A DNA stretch of 5,890 bases from contig CALKAJ010000050.1 in the NCBI GenBank assembly GCA_937983305.1, positions 1 through 5,890 on the forward strand. The letters run 5' to 3'. The notes under the pieces are model-generated. The model ran no database searches. It was not told the origin of the DNA and saw only the letters and a list, made by a program, of their open reading frames with translations. This DNA is from an uncultured Ignavibacteriota bacterium (lineage in GTDB: Bacteria; Bacteroidota; Ignavibacteria; Tepidaquicellales; Tepidaquicellaceae). Below, one piece after another: positions 1 to 5,713 of this stretch (positions within the stretch are counted from its first letter, which is position 1; each line of letters opens with the position of its first letter). Both the position numbers and the translations under genes were made by a program.

Positions 1-178
1 AAGAATCTGTATTGTGGTAAAGATATTCTTTTGATAAATCGAGATAAAGATTAATCTGTTTAATAATATCCTGAGGTTTTTTTAGTTCAACTTTTATTGA
101 ATCAATAGATTTACTCTGAGAATAAGAATTAATAAAAAGAGTAAATAAAATCGTGATTATAAGCAAAATTTTATTCAT
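1..178 (-). CDS. Secreted or envelope protein, possibly TPR-containing (N-terminal 59 residues, truncated by window edge)
   Basis: Reading leftward from an ATG at 178-176, the frame stays open to the window edge (59 codons). Seen: residues 1-20 look like a signal peptide, with one Lys at position 3, a hydrophobic run at about 4-16, and a likely signal peptidase I site S18-Y19-S20 followed by Q21, a junction common in Bacteroidota exports. Residues 26-59 are a charged amphipathic stretch (DSIKVELKK, then IIKQINLYLDLSKEYLYHNTDS). This resembles the opening of helical TPR repeats in Bacteroidota/Ignavibacteriota proteins, where such a lead-in often precedes histidine kinase, cyclase or LuxR-type output domains. 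The TPR call is inference from a short segment, and the output domain, if any, lies outside the window. The gene diverges from the dcw operon, so it is probably not part of it. Confidence is high that it is coding and low on its function. Confidence 0.7.
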   Translation of the reverse strand, partial: MNKILLIITILFTLFINSYSQSKSIDSIKVELKKPQDIIKQINLYLDLSKEYLYHNTDS

Positions 179-238
179 TAATCCAAATTTACCGATAAAA
201 TTCAATATAGAAAAGCTAAAACAATATGAAAATATTTA

Positions 239-269
239 TTTGACTTTAAATATATTTTTTGTATTTTTG
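239..269 (+). promoter_or_regulatory. Probable promoter of the mraZ operon, Bacteroidota-type
   Basis: TTTG at 239-242 (the -33 element) and TATTTTTG at 262-269 (a full match to TAnnTTTG, the -7 element) are separated by 19 bp, the spacing reported for Bacteroidota primary sigma factor promoters. The same DNA can also be read as a sigma-70 promoter, with TTGACT at 240-245 and TATTTT at 262-267, 16 bp apart. Either reading puts the transcription start at about 273-277, roughly 90 bases before mraZ and directly in front of the MraZ-like repeats. The surrounding A/T-rich DNA could match short motifs by chance, but the agreement of both elements, the spacing and the operator position makes this the best candidate in the intergenic region. 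Confidence 0.65.
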
Positions 270-278
270 TAGTGAACG

Positions 279-308
279 AAGTGGAGAGAAGTGGATGAAA
301 GTGGGTAC
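279..308 (+). promoter_or_regulatory. Probable MraZ operator: three 10-bp direct repeats
   Basis: AAGTGG begins at 279, 289 and 299, giving three direct copies at an exact 10-bp period, one helical turn (AAGTGGAGAG, AAGTGGATGA, AAGTGGGTAC). A degenerate fourth copy, TAGTGA at 270-275, lies 9 bp upstream of the first. Known for the family: E. coli MraZ binds three TGGGN repeats separated by 5 nt (10-bp period) in the 5' leader of its own operon, and Mycoplasma MraZ binds AAAGTG(G/T)-type repeats. The copies here combine features of both and sit between the predicted transcription start and mraZ. Inferred: MraZ binds side by side on one DNA face and represses its own operon by blocking initiation or early elongation. 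Confidence 0.8.
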
Positions 309-362
309 TTTTGATGCGCTGCCCCGTTTTTAAAATTTTTTTATAACAGAACCTAAATTATA

Positions 363-818
363 ATGTTCAGTGGCAAGGCAATATGTAGCTTAGATAACAA
401 ATCAAGACTGATTTTTCCTTCAAGATTCAGGAAGTATATCAGTCCCGAAGCTAATAACAGATTATATCTGACATCAGGTATGGATGGCAGTATTCTTGTT
501 TATCCGGGAAATATATGGGAAAAGTATGTTGAGAAGTTATCGGTGTACAATGTTTTTGACCCTGACCAGAGACAGTTTTTGAGGATATTTCTTGAAAATG
601 CAACAGAATGTGAACTTGATAATCAGAACAGGATACTAATACCACAGGACCTTATGGAATTCGGAGGGCTTGAAAAAGAGGTAGTAATAATAGGTCTTTT
701 GGATAAACTTGAGATATGGAATCCGGAAAGAAAAAAGCATTACGATGAGCAGAGTAAAATTACTTATGAAGAAGTTGCGAGAAAGGTAACGAGTGATATA
801 TTCAAACCAATACAATGA
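363..818 (+). CDS. mraZ: MraZ, transcriptional regulator of the dcw operon
   Basis: The protein has 151 residues, the usual MraZ length (E. coli 152). MraZ is a DNA-binding repressor with two SpoVT/AbrB-like halves that assembles into rings and controls its own division/wall operon. Both halves are visible, each with the family D-x-x-x-R motif: D11-N-K-S-R15 followed by IFPSRFR, and D86-N-Q-N-R90 followed by ILIPQDLMEF. The C-terminal half includes VVIIGLLDKLEIWNPE (107-122), typical of the family. The glycine usually found just before the Arg in both motifs is replaced, by Ser14 and Asn89. The ATG at 363 is preceded by A/T-rich sequence (acctaaattata) with no Shine-Dalgarno motif, but it gives the expected short N-terminus MFSGKAICSLD, so the start is secure. 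It is first in the operon, just downstream of probable MraZ-binding repeats, and its 3' end overlaps rsmH. Confidence 0.96.
   Translation: MFSGKAICSLDNKSRLIFPSRFRKYISPEANNRLYLTSGMDGSILVYPGNIWEKYVEKLSVYNVFDPDQRQFLRIFLENATECELDNQNRILIPQDLMEFGGLEKEVVIIGLLDKLEIWNPERKKHYDEQSKITYEEVARKVTSDIFKPIQ
782..786 (+). promoter_or_regulatory. Shine-Dalgarno-like site AAAGG supporting the rsmH GTG start
   Basis: AAAGG lies 6 nt before the GTG at 793, within the 3' end of mraZ. It is the only recognisable Shine-Dalgarno-type sequence at a gene start in this operon. It favours GTG 793 over the other in-frame candidate, TTG 820, which has no such site. With only five bases in an A-rich region, a chance match is possible. 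Confidence 0.45.
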
Positions 819-1728
819 TTTGGAATTAGATTTTCATATACCTGTTCTTTCACATAAGGCAGTAGAATACTTAATTAATCCTTCCTTAAATGACTTGATA
901 ATTGTTGACGGTACTACAGGCGGAGGCGGCTATTCTGAGATAATATGTAAACAACTGCAAAATCCCGGTAAATTAATTTGCTTTGACAAAGATCTTAATG
1001 CCTTATCATTTACCCAAAAAAGGCTTTCAGATTGTCAGGTAAAAATAGAATTTGTCAACGGGAATTTCGGTAACTTAAAAGAAGAGTTGAATAAATCAGG
1101 AATTAACAGAGTTTCAGGAATCGTGCTTGACTTAGGACTTTCATCATATCAGCTTGAAAAGGAAGACGGATTCAGCTATATGAGAGATACATCTCTTGAT
1201 ATGAGAGCCGATATAAGAGACAGAGAAACTGCAAGCGACTTAATAAATTCCAGACCCAGACGAGAATTAGAAATAATATTTTCGGATTACGGTGAAATAG
1301 GAAATGCAGGCAGGCTTGCCGATTTAATAGCAGATAGAAGAAAGAGAAGGAAAATTGAGACAACAGGAGAATTAATTGAGGTAATAAACTCAGGATATAA
1401 GTTACCCAAGTCAGGAGCTTATGATTTCTACTCAAAAATTTTTCAGGCATTAAGAATTGCGGTAAATAATGAACTGGAAAATCTCAGAAGCGTATTGAAT
1501 GACTCGCTTGATATTCTTGAGGAAGGCGGCCGCCTTGTTGTAGTTTCATATCATTCACTGGAAGACAGAATGGTAAAAAATTTTATGAGAGATAACAAGG
1601 CAACCAAAAAAGGAGACGGAAAATTGAAGGTATTGACCAAAAAACCGGTTATACCCTGCGAAGAAGAAATTAAAGCAAACCGCCGCGCAAGAAGTGCAAA
1701 ATTACGTGCGGCTGAAAAAATAAAATGA
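793..1728 (+). CDS. rsmH: RsmH (MraW), 16S rRNA (cytosine-1402-N4)-methyltransferase
   Basis: The protein has 311 residues, normal for the family (E. coli 313). RsmH transfers a methyl group from S-adenosylmethionine to N4 of C1402 in the decoding centre of the 30S subunit. Motifs in order: HIPVL (15-19); SAM-binding motif I VDGTTGGGGYS (38-48), where the usual GGHS is GGYS; the acidic CFDKD (63-67); VLDLGLSSYQL (111-121), then GFSYMRD and SLDMRAD (134-140); FQALRIAVNNEL (217-228); GGRLVVVSYHSLEDR (245-259); and the C-terminal RRARSAKLRAAEK (297-309). There is no ATG near the N-terminus. GTG 793 is preferred because AAAGG lies 6 nt upstream and it leaves a normal leader before HIPVL. TTG 820, one base after the mraZ stop, is the alternative and would shorten the protein by 9 residues. 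The 26-bp overlap with mraZ suggests translational coupling. Confidence 0.96.
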   Translation: MIYSNQYNDLELDFHIPVLSHKAVEYLINPSLNDLIIVDGTTGGGGYSEIICKQLQNPGKLICFDKDLNALSFTQKRLSDCQVKIEFVNGNFGNLKEELNKSGINRVSGIVLDLGLSSYQLEKEDGFSYMRDTSLDMRADIRDRETASDLINSRPRRELEIIFSDYGEIGNAGRLADLIADRRKRRKIETTGELIEVINSGYKLPKSGAYDFYSKIFQALRIAVNNELENLRSVLNDSLDILEEGGRLVVVSYHSLEDRMVKNFMRDNKATKKGDGKLKVLTKKPVIPCEEEIKANRRARSAKLRAAEKIK

Positions 1729-2025
1729 ATGGATAAAAAAAAGGTATCGGTGTTTTACATTATGATTTTTATGATATTAACGGCAGTATCAATCGGATTT
1801 CTGATAAACAACATACTTACATACGATAAACTTGCAAAGCAAAACAGAGAGTTGAGAGTAAGGGAAGACGAACAAATCAGAGAGAATCTGAAACTGAAAA
1901 TTGAAATAGAGAAATTAAGTTCTTTCGAAAGAATAAAAAAACTTGCAACAGAAAAACTCGGAATGATATATACAGATTCTGCAATTATTAAAAATGAACT
2001 GATAGTTATTCCAAAAATAAACTAA
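1729..2025 (+). CDS. ftsL: FtsL-like cell division protein
   Basis: This is a 98-residue bitopic membrane protein. It has a short basic cytoplasmic tail (MDKKK), one transmembrane segment at about residues 7-26, a charged heptad-like coiled-coil region at about 33-65, and the FtsL/DivIC signature FERIKKLATEKLGM (66-79). FtsL forms a periplasmic coiled coil with FtsB/DivIC and FtsQ and helps activate the FtsW-FtsI septal synthase. Its position between rsmH and ftsI is the classic place for ftsL. FtsL and DivIC/FtsB are hard to tell apart by sequence, so the symbol rests mainly on gene order. The ATG follows the rsmH TGA with no gap (TGAATG) and has no Shine-Dalgarno motif, so its translation probably depends on ribosomes finishing rsmH. 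Confidence 0.87.
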   Translation: MDKKKVSVFYIMIFMILTAVSIGFLINNILTYDKLAKQNRELRVREDEQIRENLKLKIEIEKLSSFERIKKLATEKLGMIYTDSAIIKNELIVIPKIN

Positions 2026-4227
2026 ATGCAAAAAGAAAAACAAAATAAAGGAATTATTAACTTAACATTTGATAAGAAGATAAAGATTATCTCCGCTCTC
2101 TTTGTTTTGTTTTTTATTGTTTTAATAGGAAGACTTTTCAACGTTCAGATTATAAATTCCGAGAAATTTCAACTTACCGCAAAAAAACAAATTCAGAAAA
2201 AGGAAATTATAAGACCGCTAAGGGGAGTCATTTTTGACAGAAATATGAAGCCTCTGGTTACGAATGTTTTTGATATATCCATTACGGCTAACACAAAAAG
2301 GATAAAAGATTTAGACAGCACTTTAAGTATAATTTCTAAATTCACCGAAGGCGATAAAGGAAAGTATATTTCCCTGTTGTCGCAGAAGCAAGATGCAGAG
2401 GTTCAGATAGAAAAATTATCCGGTGTTCAGGATACCAGAAAATTTGATACACTTAAGTTAGATGGAATTACTATTACAAAAAGTCCTGTCAGGCACTATA
2501 CATACGGCTCGCTTGCATCGCAGGTTCTCGGATATACAGATGACCAATATAAAGGAAGAAGCGGAATAGAATATACGTACGACAAAGAGTTAACAGGTTC
2601 TACAGGACTTGTAATAATGCAGAAAGACGGACAAGGCAATAAAAGGCCTTTTCAGGGACTATTTCAGAAATATCCCGAAAACGGAAGCAATATTGTGGTG
2701 ACCATAGATATAAACATTCAGCAAATAATAGAGGAAGAATTGTTGAAAGGAGTAAAAGAGTCTGGAGCGAAAGGCGGCAAGGTTCTCGTAATATCTGTGA
2801 GAACCGGCGAGATCCTTGCCATGTCTTCGTATCCGACTTTTAACCCTAATGAAAAGAAAAGTTCGGATACTTCGGGAATGAAAAACAGGGTTATATCCGA
2901 TATTTATGAGCCGGGCTCAACATATAAATTAATAACAGCAGCGGGTTCTCTCGAAGAAAATTTATTTAACAGGAATTCAGTTATTAATACAGAGAACGGG
3001 GAATATGTTTTAGCTAAAGATTTAGTCATAAGAGATGTTCACGGTTCGCCGTCAATGACGCTTGAAGAAGTAATTATAAATTCAAGCAATGTTGGAATCG
3101 CAAAGATATCGGAGAGACTCGGTAAGGAAAAGTTTTATAAATATTCCAGAAGTTTTGGATTGGGTACATTTTCAGGTATTGAAATAATGGGCGAGAACAA
3201 AGGATTATTAAAGCATCCCTCAGACTTCAAAACCGGAACACTTCAGTTCTGTTCGATGGGTTATCAGATAATGACAAATGTTTTGCAAATTTCATTAGCT
3301 TATGCTTCAATTGCGAACAATGGATTATTGATGAAGCCGCTAATAGTTAAAAAATGCATTTCACCTGAAGGACAAATACTCTGGAAAAATGAACCGTTAA
3401 CACTCAGGCAAACTGTTTCGGAAAAAACCGCTAAAATTTTAAATGAGTTTTTTGTTGGTGTGATAAATAACGGAACAGGAACAGCTGCCGAGCTTGAGAC
3501 TGTTTCGGCGGCAGGAAAAACCGGTACAACCCAAATATTAACAAAAGGCGGATATTCAAAAACCGCACACAATGGTTCTTTCATCGGTTACTTTCCTTCA
3601 GATAGTCCGTCATTATTAGTTGCGGTTTATATGGACGAACTGGTAAATACAGGTGATTTTTACGGAGGTAAAGTAGCGGCTCCCGTATTTAAAAGAATTT
3701 CCGACAGGATAATTGAATATGTGGGTCAAAACAGTTTGTACTCGCCTGAGTTTCTAAACGAAGATTTCAACAAGCTTCAAATAGTTTCAAAAGATATTAA
3801 AACAAAAAACGAGAATGAATTTATAATGCCTGATTTTACGGGTATGGAGTTAAAGAATGCAATTACAATACTTAATGAAAAAAAGATTAAATTCGAAATT
3901 GAAGGAATAAAAAACGAGAAAGAAATAACGGTGAAAGGTGTAAGAAGACTTGTAGTTGAACAATCCATAGCAGCGGGCAAAGAGATAAATGAAAAAGATG
4001 CTACAGTAAAATTTAAAATTAAGGATGTAAAAAGCGAAGGAAACAACACTCAGGTAATACCTGATGTAGTAGGATTGAGTTTGAGACAGGCAATAACAAA
4101 ATTATCATCAAGAGGATTTAATGTGGAAATAACAGGAACAGGGAAAGTAGAATCAATTGAGCCAAGAGCAGGTGAATTGATGCCAAACGGAACAAAAGTA
4201 AAAATTATCGCAAATAATAAAAACTGA
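2026..4227 (+). CDS. ftsI: FtsI-type class B penicillin-binding protein (septal transpeptidase) with two C-terminal PASTA domains
   Basis: The protein has 733 residues, longer than E. coli FtsI (588) because of a C-terminal extension. It is a periplasmic D,D-transpeptidase, anchored in the inner membrane, that cross-links septal peptidoglycan with FtsW. Domains: cytoplasmic tail 1-18; transmembrane anchor about 19-38; pedestal/dimerisation domain with IIRPLRGVIFDRN (61-73); transpeptidase domain about 220-565; two PASTA domains at about 599-668 (MPDFTGMELKNAITIL start) and 676-730 (VIPDVVGLSLRQAI start). All catalytic motifs are intact: SxxK at S298-T-Y-K301 (acylated serine S298), SxN at S353-S-N355, and KTG at K498-T-G500. 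The first PASTA unit is the more divergent. The ATG directly abuts the ftsL stop (TAAATG) with no Shine-Dalgarno motif. PASTA-bearing transpeptidases also include sporulation SpoVD, but a Gram-negative dcw position after ftsL argues for the division enzyme. Confidence 0.95.
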   Translation: MQKEKQNKGIINLTFDKKIKIISALFVLFFIVLIGRLFNVQIINSEKFQLTAKKQIQKKEIIRPLRGVIFDRNMKPLVTNVFDISITANTKRIKDLDSTLSIISKFTEGDKGKYISLLSQKQDAEVQIEKLSGVQDTRKFDTLKLDGITITKSPVRHYTYGSLASQVLGYTDDQYKGRSGIEYTYDKELTGSTGLVIMQKDGQGNKRPFQGLFQKYPENGSNIVVTIDINIQQIIEEELLKGVKESGAKGGKVLVISVRTGEILAMSSYPTFNPNEKKSSDTSGMKNRVISDIYEPGSTYKLITAAGSLEENLFNRNSVINTENGEYVLAKDLVIRDVHGSPSMTLEEVIINSSNVGIAKISERLGKEKFYKYSRSFGLGTFSGIEIMGENKGLLKHPSDFKTGTLQFCSMGYQIMTNVLQISLAYASIANNGLLMKPLIVKKCISPEGQILWKNEPLTLRQTVSEKTAKILNEFFVGVINNGTGTAAELETVSAAGKTGTTQILTKGGYSKTAHNGSFIGYFPSDSPSLLVAVYMDELVNTGDFYGGKVAAPVFKRISDRIIEYVGQNSLYSPEFLNEDFNKLQIVSKDIKTKNENEFIMPDFTGMELKNAITILNEKKIKFEIEGIKNEKEITVKGVRRLVVEQSIAAGKEINEKDATVKFKIKDVKSEGNNTQVIPDVVGLSLRQAITKLSSRGFNVEITGTGKVESIEPRAGELMPNGTKVKIIANNKN
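3820..4215 (+). other. Tandem PASTA domains at the C-terminus of FtsI
   Basis: These are two consecutive PASTA units within ftsI. Unit 1 covers about residues 599-668 and contains MPDFTGMELKNAITIL; unit 2 covers about residues 676-730 and contains IPDVVGLSLRQAITKL, then VESIEPRAGELMPNGTKVKI. Each starts with the characteristic P-D-x-x-G-x-x-x-x-x-A-x-x-x-L pattern. Unit 2 has a clean 'xxxxPxxGxxxxxGxxVxxxI' ending; in unit 1 the equivalent, VVEQSIAAGKEINEKDATVKFKI, keeps the G but replaces the expected proline of 'QxPxxG' with Ile. PASTA folds are associated with peptidoglycan or beta-lactam binding, or with septal targeting, depending on the protein; which applies here cannot be read from sequence. 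Confidence 0.85.
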
Positions 4228-4231
4228 CGAT

Positions 4232-5713
4232 TTGAAATTCATTGAATTGATAAATATTGTAAAAGAAAGAAATGACGGGAAAATGTTTAATATTTCAGTT
4301 CCCGGCAAGTTCAATAATTTTGAAATTTCCGGAATTACAAACGATTCAAGGTTGGTAAAAAAAGATTATATTTTTATGTCTGTGAAAGGTTATAAAGATG
4401 ACGGAGATAAATATATCAGTGCCGCATTGGAAGCCGGTGCCGGAGCAGTATTTACGGAGAGTGAATATCCGGGAGAGAAAATAGTAAGAGTAAATGAAAT
4501 CAGAAAATTAACCGCAGTAATAAGTTCTGAGATTAACGGAAACCCTGCTGGTAAATTAAAAATAATCGGAATAACCGGAACGAACGGGAAAACCACAATA
4601 ACATATTTAATAAGGCATTTACTTGAAAAGCACGGGAAAAGATGCGGGTTAATAGGAACGATTGATTATTTATCCGGAAAGAAAAAACAAGGTGCTTCAC
4701 TCACAACACCGGATTCACCGCAGATTCACGAGATATTCAGAGAGATGGCAGAAGAAGGAATAGGTTATTGCATAATGGAAGCGTCCTCTATAGCACTTCT
4801 GCTTAACAGGGTTTATACAATTGATTTTTCCGGAGCTGTATTTACAAATCTGACGAGTGAACATCTTGATTTGCATAAAAATATGGATAACTATTTTGAA
4901 GCGAAGAAAATATTATTTGACGGACTAAATGAAAATTCATTTGCACTATCAAACTGTGACGACAAATATGGCGAGAAAATACTTGAAGATACAAAAGCGG
5001 AAAAAATATTTTACTCTCTTGAAAAGGAATCCGGCATCAGAGCCAAAGATATAAAGTTGAATATTTCGGGATTGGAATTTTCGTTTAACGGAATTCAATT
5101 CAAATCAAATCTGACAGGAAGATTTAATGTGTATAACATTCTTGCGGCAATCGGTGCGGCTTATCAGCTTGGAATAGATTATGAAACATCTGCGGAATAT
5201 CTGAAAACATTTGAACCGGTTAACGGCAGATTCAACTCAATCAGATTACAAAACGGTGCATATGCGGTGATTGATTATTCACATACATCCGATTCTCTTG
5301 AAAATGCCATTAATGCCGCAAATGATATAATGAGTCATAAAGAGGAAAAAGGGAAAGTGATAACCGTCTTTGGCTGCGGCGGAAATAAAGACAGAATTAA
5401 AAGACCTGAAATGGGAAGAATCGCGGTAAGCAATTCGGATTTCGTTATTATCACATCTGACAATCCGAGATTTGAAGAGCCAATGGATATAATAAATGAA
5501 ATATTAACCGGAATAGATAAGAAGTATGAAAATTATATAATTGAAGAGAACAGAGAGTTGGCAATAAAGAAAGCTATTGAAATTTCAAAAGAAGGCGATA
5601 TTATACTTGTTTGCGGGAAAGGACACGAAACTTATCAGGAGATAAAGGGTATCAGGACTCATTTTGACGATAAGGAAGAAGTACAAAAATATGGAAAACT
5701 TTTAGAAAAATGA
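4232..5713 (+). CDS. murE: MurE, UDP-N-acetylmuramoyl-L-alanyl-D-glutamate--2,6-diaminopimelate ligase
   Basis: The protein has 493 residues (E. coli MurE 495). This cytoplasmic ATP-dependent ligase adds the third amino acid to UDP-MurNAc-L-Ala-D-Glu. Seen: N-terminal UDP-binding domain with GITNDSRLVKKDYIF (34-48); ATP-binding loop GITGTNGKTT (113-122); substrate motif LTTPDS (157-162); MEASS (182-186); probable carbamylated lysine K225 in YFEAKKILF; Mur ligase centre LTGRFNVYNILAA (294-306); DYSHTSDSLENA (348-359); GCGGNKDRIKRPEMG (381-395); DNPR (410-413), the signature of meso-DAP enzymes; and GKGHETYQ (462-469). The start is TTG 4232, 4 nt after the ftsI stop. It gives the expected MKFIELI opening; the first ATG (residue 18) would remove the beginning of the UDP-binding domain. 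No Shine-Dalgarno motif is visible. Odd: the usual SSH after MEx is SSI (Ile187). Confidence 0.95.
   Translation: MKFIELINIVKERNDGKMFNISVPGKFNNFEISGITNDSRLVKKDYIFMSVKGYKDDGDKYISAALEAGAGAVFTESEYPGEKIVRVNEIRKLTAVISSEINGNPAGKLKIIGITGTNGKTTITYLIRHLLEKHGKRCGLIGTIDYLSGKKKQGASLTTPDSPQIHEIFREMAEEGIGYCIMEASSIALLLNRVYTIDFSGAVFTNLTSEHLDLHKNMDNYFEAKKILFDGLNENSFALSNCDDKYGEKILEDTKAEKIFYSLEKESGIRAKDIKLNISGLEFSFNGIQFKSNLTGRFNVYNILAAIGAAYQLGIDYETSAEYLKTFEPVNGRFNSIRLQNGAYAVIDYSHTSDSLENAINAANDIMSHKEEKGKVITVFGCGGNKDRIKRPEMGRIAVSNSDFVIITSDNPRFEEPMDIINEILTGIDKKYENYIIEENRELAIKKAIEISKEGDIILVCGKGHETYQEIKGIRTHFDDKEEVQKYGKLLEK

Noticed and set aside
230..257. Small A/T palindromes AAATATTT (230-237) and AAATATATTT (248-257) as operators
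   Set aside because: Short A/T-only palindromes are expected by chance in DNA this A/T-rich and show no repeat or spacing pattern.
326..343. T-rich run after a G/C patch as a possible terminator or attenuator in the mraZ leader
   Set aside because: The preceding bases (gcgctgcccc) form no stem of useful length, so there is no hairpin to support termination.
451..645. - strand open frame inside mraZ
   Set aside because: It is contained in mraZ and its translation resembles no known family; a shadow frame.
815..829. ATG at 815 overlapping the mraZ stop (ATGA) as a possible rsmH start
   Set aside because: It is out of frame with rsmH and reaches a TAG after four codons.
1172..1450. Long open frame on the - strand inside rsmH (92 codons)
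   Set aside because: It lies fully within conserved rsmH motifs, its translation is low-complexity Leu/Ser/Phe-rich, and it shows no family signature; it is a complement shadow.
3300..4049. Two - strand open frames within ftsI (3300-3584 and 3777-4049)
   Set aside because: They are antisense to the KTG and PASTA regions, show no recognisable domain, and have Ser/Phe/Ile-rich composition typical of the complement of A-rich coding DNA.
4390..4596. - strand open frame inside murE
   Set aside because: It is antisense to the conserved N-terminal and ATP-binding region and has no coding features of its own.
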